Assembly (NCBI GenBank): GCA_025360445.1
Contig: JANYCE010000256.1
Coordinates: forward strand, 1-37,401
Reading direction: 5' to 3'
DNA from: Betaproteobacteria bacterium
Lineage (GTDB): Bacteria > Pseudomonadota > Gammaproteobacteria > Burkholderiales > SG8-41
Length of the DNA: 37,401 nucleotides
The position numbers and the translations under genes were made by a program. Shown one piece after another: positions 22,024-33,333 of the stretch. How positions within the stretch are numbered: the first letter of the stretch is position 1; the number at the start of each line of letters is the position of its first letter. The notes under the pieces are model-generated. The model saw only the letters and a program-made list of their open reading frames with translations, had not been told where the DNA came from and searched no databases.

Positions 22024-23127
22024 GTGCCCACCACTGATTTAACTGAAGCAGGCGATTGGCTGCGCCTGACGCTGGTGTCGGGCGTCGGTCCCATCACGCT
22101 GCGCAAATTACTGACGGAATTCGGCTCGCCGGAGGCGGTATTTTCCGCAACCCATGCAGCACTGCGGAGTTTTGTTCCCGCCGATGTCGCGTCAGTGATT
22201 GTAGGCGGCGGCGACGCTCAGGGCGCTCAAGTCGCGCTTGCCTGGCTTACGGAGCCGGGCAATCACATCGTTACTTTGGCCGACGCCGACTATCCACAGC
22301 TTCTGCTACAGACCGCGGACCCGCCGGCGCTGTTGTATGTTAAAGGCCGGCTGGACCTGCTCAATGCGCCCTCGCTCGCCATCGTCGGCAGCCGCAATTC
22401 TTCCACGCAAGGCGCAGAGAACGCCGCCGAATTTGCGCGCACCCTCAGCGCCGCAGGAATTACGATCGTCAGCGGTCTTGCGCTCGGCATCGACGCCGCC
22501 GCGCATCGCGGCGGGCTGACGGGCGCCGGCAGCAGTATCGCGTTGGTTGGCACCGGGCTTGATGTTGTGTACCCGGCGCGCAACAAGGCGCTTGCGCATG
22601 AACTCGCGGCCATGGGCACGCTAATCTCTGAATTTCCGCTTGGCACGCCACCGCTAGCCGCCAATTTTCCGCGGCGCAATCGCCTCATCAGTGGGATAAG
22701 CCTGGGTTGCCTTGTCGTTGAAGCCGCGTTACAAAGCGGTTCATTGATTACGGCGCGTCTGGCGAACGAGCAGGGCCGCGAAGTGTTCGCGCTGCCCGGG
22801 TCAATCCATTCACCGCTGGCCAAAGGCTGCCATGTCCTGATCAAACAAGGCGCTAAACTTGTCGATAATGCCAATGACATTCTTGACGAACTAAAACTAA
22901 AGCTGCCGGTATTGGCGAACGCAACGAACGCAGCGTTTGAAATGCCCGTTATCGATCACGCCGAAGCGATGTTACTTGACCATTTAGGGCATGCGCCGTG
23001 CAATCTCGACGCGTTATGCGCACGCGCCGAACTCGGCGCTGATGTGACAATGGCTCTGCTGCTGAAGCTGGAACTAAAGGGGCTGATTGAAAGCCTGCCC
23101 GGCGCGCGTTACCAGCGTATTCGCTAG
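22024..23127 (+). CDS. dprA: DNA-processing protein DprA/Smf
   Basis: 367 aa, GTG start; SLAIVGSRNSSTQGAENAAEFAR, IVSGLALGIDAAAHRGGL, GTGLDVVYPARNKAL, EFPLGTPPLAANFPRRNRLISGIS. Confidence 0.96.
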   Translation: MPTTDLTEAGDWLRLTLVSGVGPITLRKLLTEFGSPEAVFSATHAALRSFVPADVASVIVGGGDAQGAQVALAWLTEPGNHIVTLADADYPQLLLQTADPPALLYVKGRLDLLNAPSLAIVGSRNSSTQGAENAAEFARTLSAAGITIVSGLALGIDAAAHRGGLTGAGSSIALVGTGLDVVYPARNKALAHELAAMGTLISEFPLGTPPLAANFPRRNRLISGISLGCLVVEAALQSGSLITARLANEQGREVFALPGSIHSPLAKGCHVLIKQGAKLVDNANDILDELKLKLPVLANATNAAFEMPVIDHAEAMLLDHLGHAPCNLDALCARAELGADVTMALLLKLELKGLIESLPGARYQRIR

Positions 23128-23263
23128 GCGCACTAAAGGCCAAAACGACGCGTAATTTAATTTGCTGGCGTCGGTATGCGCTTGCCTAGTCTGCTTTTTG
23201 TTCTTATTATCTTGCGCTCGCTGGGCCCCGGCAGTGCGCCGCGACTTAACTTACAAACTACTG

Positions 23264-25822
23264 ATGGCCACCAAAAAACCTATTGCAACAAAAAAAGCCG
23301 TCGTCGCAAAAAAATCCGCGACGGGCGGCAAGAAACTGATCATTGCCGAGAAGCCGTCGGTCGCGAACGATATCGCGCGCGTGCTGGGTGGCTTCACAAA
23401 ACACGGCGATTATTTCGAGAGCGACGACTACGTGCTGTCGTCGGCGGTCGGGCACCTGCTGACCATCGTTCCGCCGGAGGGCGCTGAGGTTAAGCGGGGC
23501 AAATGGTCGTTGACCAATTTACCGGTTATCCCGCCGCACTTTGATTTGCTGCCGATCGAAAGGTCGCAGGAACGTTTGAAGTTGCTGACCAAGTTAATCA
23601 AACTGAAAAGTGTTTCCGGGCTGCTTAACGCGTGCGACGCGGGCCGCGAGGGCGAGCTCATCTTTCGTTATATCGCAAGCTACGCCAAAACCACTAAGCC
23701 CGTTGAGCGGCTTTGGCTGCAATCGATGACGCCGGCGTCGATCCGCGACGGCTTCGAGCGTTTGCGCAGCGATAAGGAAATGCTGCCGCTCGCCGACGCC
23801 GCGATCTGCCGTTCGGAGGCCGACTGGCTGGTCGGCATCAACGCGACGCGCGCAATGACCGCTTTTAATTCCAAGTCAGGCGGCTTTCATCTGACGACCG
23901 TGGGCCGCGTGCAAACACCGACGCTCGCGATCCTGGTCGAGCGCGAAGAGAAGATCAAGAAATTCGTGTCGCGCGACTATTTTGAAGTGCACGCGACATT
24001 CGCCTGCAAAGCGGGACATTATGAAGGCCGCTGGTTTGGCGAAAAATTCAGCCGCGATAAAAAGTCCGAAGACAGCGACATCAGGGCAGAGCGTCTGTGG
24101 GAACGCGCGCGCGCCGACGCGATCCGCGCGAAATGCGAAGGCAAAAGCGGCATTGTCGAAGAAGAAAGTAAACCAACGACCCAGCAATCGCCGTTGCTGT
24201 ACGACCTGACCAGTTTGCAACGCGACGGTAACTCGCGCTTCGGGTTCTCCGCCAAAACGACGCTGTCGATCGCGCAAGCCTTGTATGAAAAACACAAGGC
24301 ACTGACTTATCCGCGCACCGACTCGCGCGCGCTACCCGAAGACTATCTGCCGACGGTTACTGCTGCCATGCAGGCGCTCGACAAACCCTATCAGCCGTTC
24401 GTGAAGCAGATCCTTGCCAACCAATGGGTGCGTCCGAACAAGCGCATATTCAATAATGCAAAAATTTCAGACCACTTTGCAATTATCCCGACTTCGATTG
24501 CGCCCCAGCATTTAACCGAAGCCGAAGCCAAGATTTACGATCTCGTCACCAAACGGTTTCTCGCGGTATTTTTCCCGCCGGCCGAATTCCAGATTACCAC
24601 CCGCATCACCCGCGTCGAGAAGGAGCCGTTCAAAAGCGAGGGGAAGATCATGATTAATGCGGGCTGGTTGCAAATTTACGGCAAAGAAGCTGAGACTGAC
24701 GACACGCCGGCACTGATGCCGGTAGTCGCCAGGGAAACCCCTAAAGTCGCCGACATCAAGGTCGCGGACCTGCAAACGAAACCTCCCGCGCGATATTCAG
24801 AAGCCACGTTATTGTCGGCAATGGAAGGCGCGGGCAAACTCGTCGAGGACGAAGAATTGCGCGACGCAATGCGCTCCAAGGGCCTCGGCACACCGGCCAC
24901 TCGTGCGACGATCATCGAGGGGTTGATTTACGAGCGATACGTGCATCGAAGCGGGCGCGAGTTGCAGCCGACGGCCAAGGCGTTCTCGTTGATCACTCTA
25001 CTACGTGGCCTCCAGATCGCCGAGTTGAGCTCGCCAGAATTAACTGGCGAGTGGGAATTTAAACTTGCTCAGATTGAGCAGGGCAAACTATCGCGCGATC
25101 AATTCATGCGTGAAATCGCCGACATGGTTCGGCGACTGGTACAACACACCAAAGAACACGAGAGTGACACCGTGCCGGGGGATTTTTCGACGCTCGCAAC
25201 TGGGTGCCCGAAGTGCGGCGGCGTGGTTAAAGAAAATTACAAGAAATTCCAATGTCAGCAGTGCGACTTTGCGTTGTGGAAAATCCTTGCCGGCCGCCAA
25301 TTGGAACCAGCGGAGGTGGAGGAACTCATTACCAAAGGCAGCGTTGGCCCGCTACAAGGCTTTCGCAGCCGCATGGGCAAGCCTTTTGTTGCACTGATCA
25401 AGCTAAGCGCAGATTTTAAAACCGAATTTGACTTTGGCCAGAGCGGTAGCGACGCCGACGCCGGGCCGGTTGATTTTTCGGGCCAGGAGACGCTCGGCGC
25501 GTGCCCAAAATGCGGCGGCGCGGTGTTCAGCCATGGGGTCTCCTACATCTGCGAAAAAGCGACTGGTGCCGAGCGCACATGTGATTTCCGCTCGGGCCAG
25601 ATCATTCTGCAGCGCCCGATAGAAACCGAGCAAATGCAAAAGCTTTTGACGGGTGGTAAAACGGACCTCTTACACCGATTTATTTCCAAGAAAGGCCGCC
25701 CGTTCTCGGCTTACCTGACGCGCGGCGACGGTGGCAAGGTGACGTTTGAATTCGCGCCGCGCGAACCCAAGGCGGCGAAACCGAAAGCGCCGCTTAAGGC
25801 GAAGAAGGCGGCCGCCGGGTAA
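23264..25822 (+). CDS. topB: DNA topoisomerase III (type IA) with Lys/Ala-rich N- and C-terminal tails
   Basis: KKLIIAEKPSVANDIARVLGG (TopB-type), CDAGREGELIFRYI, TVGRVQTPTLAILVERE, LTYPRTDSRALPEDY; CPKCGG modules near the C-terminus. ATG at 23264 preferred over the TTG ORF start at 23162. Confidence 0.93.
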   Translation: MATKKPIATKKAVVAKKSATGGKKLIIAEKPSVANDIARVLGGFTKHGDYFESDDYVLSSAVGHLLTIVPPEGAEVKRGKWSLTNLPVIPPHFDLLPIERSQERLKLLTKLIKLKSVSGLLNACDAGREGELIFRYIASYAKTTKPVERLWLQSMTPASIRDGFERLRSDKEMLPLADAAICRSEADWLVGINATRAMTAFNSKSGGFHLTTVGRVQTPTLAILVEREEKIKKFVSRDYFEVHATFACKAGHYEGRWFGEKFSRDKKSEDSDIRAERLWERARADAIRAKCEGKSGIVEEESKPTTQQSPLLYDLTSLQRDGNSRFGFSAKTTLSIAQALYEKHKALTYPRTDSRALPEDYLPTVTAAMQALDKPYQPFVKQILANQWVRPNKRIFNNAKISDHFAIIPTSIAPQHLTEAEAKIYDLVTKRFLAVFFPPAEFQITTRITRVEKEPFKSEGKIMINAGWLQIYGKEAETDDTPALMPVVARETPKVADIKVADLQTKPPARYSEATLLSAMEGAGKLVEDEELRDAMRSKGLGTPATRATIIEGLIYERYVHRSGRELQPTAKAFSLITLLRGLQIAELSSPELTGEWEFKLAQIEQGKLSRDQFMREIADMVRRLVQHTKEHESDTVPGDFSTLATGCPKCGGVVKENYKKFQCQQCDFALWKILAGRQLEPAEVEELITKGSVGPLQGFRSRMGKPFVALIKLSADFKTEFDFGQSGSDADAGPVDFSGQETLGACPKCGGAVFSHGVSYICEKATGAERTCDFRSGQIILQRPIETEQMQKLLTGGKTDLLHRFISKKGRPFSAYLTRGDGGKVTFEFAPREPKAAKPKAPLKAKKAAAG

Positions 25823-25832
25823 GCGTTTTTAG

Positions 25833-28259
<2,427 letters not shown>

Positions 28260-28320
28260 TTAATGTACAAAAATAATTTTAAATATCTGCGCATCGGAAC
28301 TGCCGGAAGAATTCGCAAGA

Positions 28321-29430
28321 TTAAATCCGCATCGGCATGACGACGTAGCGAAAATCCACATCTTCAGTGATGGTGATGAGCACGCTGCTGTTCGCGTCGC
28401 CGAACGAACAAGTCACTTTTTCACTCGATAAATTGGCAAGGACATCGAGCAGGTAAGTGACGTTAAATCCTATGTCCAGCGCTTCGCCCGAATAACCAAT
28501 TTCGATTTCTTCGAACGCTTCCTCTTGTTCTGTGTTGGTGCACGAAATGCGCAATTGACCCTCGGTGAGGGTCCAGCGCACGCCACGAAATTTTTCATTG
28601 GACAGGATGGCGACCCGCTGCAAAGCCTGTTGAAGAATACTCCGTTCGATCAAAAATTGCTTCTGATAATTTGTCGGAATCACACGCGTGAAATCCGGAA
28701 ACTTGCCGTCTACAACCTTGCTCACGAGTTCGACTTCTTGAATGGTGAACTTTACCTGCGTCGCCGCGAGTTCGATGCCGACATCATCATCGCTGTCGCC
28801 CAGCAACTTGACCAGTTCCTGCACGGCCTTGCGCGGCAGGATGACTTCCAGCGGTTCAACTGCCTGCGAAAGCTTCATGCTCGCATAAGCGAGCCGGTGC
28901 CCGTCGGTTGCGACGACCTTCAGCACGTCCCCACTCAGAACAAGCAGCATGCCGTTCAGGTAATACCGGATGTCCTGCTGAGCCATCGCGTATTGCACCA
29001 ACAGCAACAGCGATTTAAAGGCCTTTTGCGATAACTTTATTCTGGTGGCGGCAGCCGGAGCCTTCGGTAGTTTTGGAAAATCTTCAGCCGGCAAGGTTTG
29101 CAAAGTAAAGCGGCTTTTACCGGACTTCACGAGCAGCCGGTTGTTTTGCGCTTCGAGGCCGATATCCGCTTGTTCGGGCAGTGCGCGCAGAATGTCCTGC
29201 AATTTACGCGCGGACGTAGTGACCGCATATTTGTCAGCGCCGCTTTGCGCGTTTGCAAAGCTTGTGGAAACCTGAATTTCCAGATCGGTGGCCAATAGAT
29301 GAAGACGATCATCGATCTGCTCAATCAAAACATTGGAGAGAATCGGCAAAGTATGACGTTTTTCTACGATGCCAGTCACGGCCTGCAGCGGCTTTAACAA
29401 GTTGTCCCGCTTGGTCTGTACTAGTTTCAT
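28321..29430 (-). CDS. dnaN: DNA polymerase III beta subunit (sliding clamp)
   Basis: 369 aa; MKLVQTKRDNLLKPLQAVTGIVEKRHTLPILSNVLIE, C-terminal VDFRYVVMPMRI. Confidence 0.98.
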   Translation of the reverse strand: MKLVQTKRDNLLKPLQAVTGIVEKRHTLPILSNVLIEQIDDRLHLLATDLEIQVSTSFANAQSGADKYAVTTSARKLQDILRALPEQADIGLEAQNNRLLVKSGKSRFTLQTLPAEDFPKLPKAPAAATRIKLSQKAFKSLLLLVQYAMAQQDIRYYLNGMLLVLSGDVLKVVATDGHRLAYASMKLSQAVEPLEVILPRKAVQELVKLLGDSDDDVGIELAATQVKFTIQEVELVSKVVDGKFPDFTRVIPTNYQKQFLIERSILQQALQRVAILSNEKFRGVRWTLTEGQLRISCTNTEQEEAFEEIEIGYSGEALDIGFNVTYLLDVLANLSSEKVTCSFGDANSSVLITITEDVDFRYVVMPMRI

Positions 29431-29619
29431 AGTTTATATATCCTAGTAGTAGTAATAGGAGTCGCCTTTTTTGTGGATAAGTTGGCAATCATAAGGTGGC
29501 GGCGACTCTTGAGGCATTATGTAGATCGATAAAATACGCGTTAGCGTGTGGATGATTTGTTAATGAACAATTTGCGAGGTCGCCGATTGCCTTGTTATTC
29601 ACAAGTTGAAAGCGGGTTG
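29431..29619. promoter_or_regulatory. Candidate chromosomal origin (oriC) in the dnaA-dnaN spacer
   Basis: Perfect DnaA box TGTGGATAA (29472-29480); one-mismatch boxes TGTGGATGA (29547-29555) and TTATTCACA (29595-29603); TAGTAGTAGTAATAG trio-like repeat at 29444-29458; AT-rich tttatatat next to dnaN start. Confidence 0.75.
29472..29480 (-). promoter_or_regulatory. Consensus DnaA box (TTATCCACA on - strand)
   Basis: Exact match to TTATCCACA. Confidence 0.85.
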
Positions 29620-30942
29620 TTAGCCACGGAGAACTTTGAGGAGTGAATCAAAATCTCGGGTGATCTCATGGCTTGTCGTTTTCAACGCGGCAATTTTTCG
29701 GCATGCGTGCAGAACCGTTGTATGGTCGCGGCCGCCAAAAGCCTCGCCGATGTCAGGCAGGCTAAAATGCGTGAGCTCTTTAGCCAATGCCATTGCAACC
29801 TGGCGCGGACGCGCGATATTGCGACTGCGCTTCTTTGAATACATCTCTGAGACTTTGATCTTGTAATAGTCGGCGACGGTTTTTTGAATATTGTCGATTG
29901 AGATCTGACGGCTCTGCAGAGCGAGCAGGTCCTTTAGCGCGTCGCGGCAGAGATCGACCGAGATCTGCTGGCCGAAAAATCGTGAATAGGCAAGAATGCG
30001 CTTGAGCGCGCCCTCCAACTCACGGATGTTGGACTGGCTATGTGTAGCAATGAAAAACGCGACTGTTTCGTCGAGCACTACGTTCTCAGCTTCGGCTTTT
30101 TTCAACAGAATCGCGACCCGCATCTCTAGTTCCGGCGGTTCCACCGCGACCGTCAAGCCCCAGGCGAAGCGGGATATCAGGCGGTTTTCCATGCCAGGAA
30201 TTTCGCGTGGATAGGTGTCGCAGGTGATCACCACCTGTTTGCGTGATTCGATCAGCGCGTTAAATGCGTAAAAAAACTCTTCCTGAGTCCGGCTTTTTCC
30301 GCTGAAAAACTGAATGTCGTCGATCAGCAGCAGATCAAGTGAGTGGTAATAGCGCTTGAAGTCATCGAAGGATTTGTGTTGGTACGCACGCACCACGTCG
30401 GACACATATTGTTCAGCATGTATATAGCGAATGCGGCTTTGCGGATTACGCTGCAGCAACAAATTGCCGATTGCATGTATCAGGTGCGTTTTGCCCAGGC
30501 CAACGCCGCCATAGACGAACAAGGGGTTGTAGGCTTCGCCGGCGCGTTCTGCGACCTGAATGGCCGCCGCGCGCGCCAGTTCGTTGGCTTTTCCGGTAAC
30601 AAACGTGCCGAAATTAAAATCCGGATTCAGGCGCGAAATATCGCGCGCGCCGGGCTTGATGGCGCCTGCAACCGGCACCAGCGCCTTGGGCGCCGGTGCG
30701 GCTTCTTTTTCGGCCAAGACCAAGGTCACCGTGACCTCATTGCCGAATCGCTCATTAGCGAGGCGCTCGATTTCGGCCAGAAAGCGATCGCGGATCCATT
30801 GCAAAACGAAGCGGTTCGGCGCGGTCAGCGTGAGCAGATTTTCTGATGCTTGAAACTTAAGGGGTTTAATCCAGGTTTTGAATTGCTGAGGCGGCAGCTG
30901 TTGTTCAAAATGAGAGAGACAAGAGCGCCAAAAGCTATTCAT
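29620..30942 (-). CDS. dnaA: Chromosomal replication initiator protein DnaA
   Basis: [95 protein letters not shown] at 30942 preferred over 30993. Confidence 0.98.
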   Translation of the reverse strand: MNSFWRSCLSHFEQQLPPQQFKTWIKPLKFQASENLLTLTAPNRFVLQWIRDRFLAEIERLANERFGNEVTVTLVLAEKEAAPAPKALVPVAGAIKPGARDISRLNPDFNFGTFVTGKANELARAAAIQVAERAGEAYNPLFVYGGVGLGKTHLIHAIGNLLLQRNPQSRIRYIHAEQYVSDVVRAYQHKSFDDFKRYYHSLDLLLIDDIQFFSGKSRTQEEFFYAFNALIESRKQVVITCDTYPREIPGMENRLISRFAWGLTVAVEPPELEMRVAILLKKAEAENVVLDETVAFFIATHSQSNIRELEGALKRILAYSRFFGQQISVDLCRDALKDLLALQSRQISIDNIQKTVADYYKIKVSEMYSKKRSRNIARPRQVAMALAKELTHFSLPDIGEAFGGRDHTTVLHACRKIAALKTTSHEITRDFDSLLKVLRG

Positions 30943-31021
30943 CGAGAGGCAGACAATGTGGTTATAAATGGACGAAAATGGGCGGTGGGGCAATGGTCGA
31001 TTTTAGCTTTTTTGAGCGCAG

Positions 31022-31030
31022 TTATCCACA
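31022..31030 (+). promoter_or_regulatory. Consensus DnaA box in the dnaA-rpmH divergent intergenic region
   Basis: Exact TTATCCACA; position suits dnaA autoregulation. Confidence 0.8.
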
Positions 31031-31133
31031 ACCCGGATTACGCAACCGCACGTCAGCGGCGCAAAATCGGATTGACAGAAGCAGGCGCTAACGGTTGTAA
31101 TGGCGGGCTTTTCAAACGAGCTCAGGCAAGATC

Positions 31134-31268
31134 ATGAAACGGACCTATCAACCGTCTACCACCCGCCGCAAGCGCACGCACGGATTCAGGGTGCGCATGA
31201 AAACGCGCGCCGGCCGCGCCGTATTGCGTTCGCGCCGCGCAAAGGGGCGCGTGCGTCTCGGCGTTTGA
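31134..31268 (+). CDS. rpmH: 50S ribosomal protein L34
   Basis: [44 protein letters not shown]; absent from the ORF track because it is only 44 aa. Confidence 0.98.
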   Translation: MKRTYQPSTTRRKRTHGFRVRMKTRAGRAVLRSRRAKGRVRLGV

Positions 31269-31657
31269 AGCGCGCCGCTAGTCCTAATTCTTTTTCAAAA
31301 GCCAGTCGACTAGTGGGGCAGAACGCATTTGCCCCGGTGTTCGCCTATAAGTGCTCGGTGGCCGGTAAGTTTTTTCAGGTCTATGCCCGACCCAACCTCT
31401 CAACGGGGTCCCGGCTCGGGATATCAGTCAATAAACGCTATGCGCCGCGAGCAGTCGCGCGTAACTCCTGCAAACGGCTCGCGCGCGAAATGTTTCGCAT
31501 TAGTCGCAATGAGTTAACGGGGGCAGATTTTATTGTGCGCGCCCGTGGCGCAGTTTTAGCGGCTTCAAGGGCGGAGGCGCGGACCGAAGTTCTCGATCTG
31601 CTGCGCCGCGCCTGGCAATTGTGTTCAGGCGGCGTCGCGGCCGCGCAAAATCGCTAA
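31265..31657 (+). CDS. rnpA: Ribonuclease P protein component
   Basis: [21 protein letters not shown]...[29 protein letters not shown] (RnpA signature). TTG at 31265 overlaps the rpmH stop; alternative in-frame ATG at 31100 would span all of rpmH. Confidence 0.9.
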   Translation: MKRAASPNSFSKASRLVGQNAFAPVFAYKCSVAGKFFQVYARPNLSTGSRLGISVNKRYAPRAVARNSCKRLAREMFRISRNELTGADFIVRARGAVLAASRAEARTEVLDLLRRAWQLCSGGVAAAQNR

Positions 31658-31683
31658 GCGCGATTTAACCACTCGGTTCATTC

Positions 31684-33333
31684 ATGGATACTCAGCGACT
31701 AATCCTGTTTATGTTGTTTACGTTCTCGACGTTTTTTCTGCTCGACGCGTGGCAGAAGGACTCGCGTCCGCCGATGACGATCCCGGCCGCAGCAATACCA
31801 GCGGGTACGCCATCGGCGTCACCGGTTCCAACGGCGAGCCAACCGTTAGTGACTTCACCGTCCGCAACCGCGCCGGTTGTCAGCGGTGAGTTGCAAAAAG
31901 GCCAGCAGGTTCGGGTGCAAACGGACACGTTCATCGCCGTAATCGATACGGCGGGCGGAGATTTGCGTCATCTGGAATTGCTCGGCCAGCGCGATACGCT
32001 AGACAAGAAAAAGAATTTTGCGTTGTTAGAATTTCAACCTGAACGCACGTATATCGCACAGTCCGGTTTGATCGGCAATGACCTTCCGAACCACCGTACC
32101 GTTTATACGACGAGCGAACGCGAGGTGAAACTTCTCGATGGCACGAACGATATTGCCGTGCGCCTGTCGGCGGTGACGGCGAGCGGCGTTAACGTGACCA
32201 AAGTTTACGGCTTTCATCGCAACAGTCATGTGATCGACGTCAGTTACGAAATTAACAACAAGAGCGCGGCGCCCATCCACGCCGACAGTTATTTTCAGCT
32301 TGTACGCGACGGCAGGCCGCCGGTGGGCGACTCGGCGATGCTGCCCACCTATACCGGCATTGCCGTATATACCGACAAGGAAAAATTTCAGAAAGTCGCG
32401 TTTAGCGACGTTGACAAAGGGAAGGTGAGTTATCCCAAGAAAAGCACCGACGGCTGGATCGCGATGCTTCAGCATTACTTTTTAAGCGCCTGGCTACCAG
32501 CGAACAACGTTCCGCGCGAGTTTTACACACGGCATCTCGACAACGGTCTTTACTCCGCGGGCGTGATCCTGCCCGTCGGCAACATTGATTCGGGTGCAAG
32601 TGCCAAAATCACCGTGCCGCTCTACGCAGGACCGCAAGAGGTCGAGAACCTCGCCAATCTGGCGCCGGGGCTCGACCTTACTATCGACTACGGCTGGCTG
32701 ACGATCATCGCCAAACCGTTGTTTTGGTATTTGCAGTGGTTGCATCAATGGGTCAGCAATTGGGGCCTTGCCATAATCATTTTGACCGTCTCTCTAAAAG
32801 CGGTTTTCTATCCGTTATCCGCAGCGAGCTACCGCTCGATGGCAAGGATGCGAATGCTCGCTCCTCGCCTCCAAAAGCTCAAGGATCAATATGGCAGCGA
32901 CCGTCAGCGCATGAATCAGGCGATGATGGAACTGTACAAAACAGAGAAAATCAATCCGCTTGGCGGATGTTTGCCGGTTGTGGTACAAATACCTGTTTTT
33001 ATTGCACTTTATTGGGTTTTGCTGGCAAGTGTGGAGCTCCGACACGCACCGTTTATATTGTGGATCGACGATTTGTCGGTCGCAGATCCCTACTTCGTGC
33101 TGCCCATTTTGATGGGGGCCACCATGATTTTTCAAACCTATCTGAATCCCGTCCCTCCCGACCCCGTGCAAGCCAAGATCATGAAAATCATGCCGATAGC
33201 ATTCAGCGTCATGTTTTTCTTCTTTCCCGCCGGTTTGGTGTTGTATTGGTTGGTGAATAACATCCTGTCGATTGCCCAACAATGGCAAATTACCCACGCC
33301 ATGGAGCATGCCAAACCGGCGCATGTTAAATGA
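31684..33333 (+). CDS. yidC: Membrane protein insertase YidC
   Basis: 549 aa; periplasmic domain, then WGLAIIILTVSLKAVFYPLSAASYRSMARMRMLAPRLQKLKDQYG, INPLGGCLPVVVQIPVFIALYWVLLASVELR. Confidence 0.98.
   Translation: MDTQRLILFMLFTFSTFFLLDAWQKDSRPPMTIPAAAIPAGTPSASPVPTASQPLVTSPSATAPVVSGELQKGQQVRVQTDTFIAVIDTAGGDLRHLELLGQRDTLDKKKNFALLEFQPERTYIAQSGLIGNDLPNHRTVYTTSEREVKLLDGTNDIAVRLSAVTASGVNVTKVYGFHRNSHVIDVSYEINNKSAAPIHADSYFQLVRDGRPPVGDSAMLPTYTGIAVYTDKEKFQKVAFSDVDKGKVSYPKKSTDGWIAMLQHYFLSAWLPANNVPREFYTRHLDNGLYSAGVILPVGNIDSGASAKITVPLYAGPQEVENLANLAPGLDLTIDYGWLTIIAKPLFWYLQWLHQWVSNWGLAIIILTVSLKAVFYPLSAASYRSMARMRMLAPRLQKLKDQYGSDRQRMNQAMMELYKTEKINPLGGCLPVVVQIPVFIALYWVLLASVELRHAPFILWIDDLSVADPYFVLPILMGATMIFQTYLNPVPPDPVQAKIMKIMPIAFSVMFFFFPAGLVLYWLVNNILSIAQQWQITHAMEHAKPAHVK

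Noticed and set aside
23162-23263. TTG-started hydrophobic N-terminal extension of topB (MLASVCACLVCFLFLL) as a signal peptide
   Set aside because: A cytosolic topoisomerase does not need one; ATG at 23264 fits better and the extension lies in intergenic DNA.
31100-31264. RnpA N-terminal extension translated across rpmH as the default gene model
   Set aside because: The sequence looks like an out-of-frame reading of rpmH and the RnpA core begins after 31265; kept only as a finding to test.
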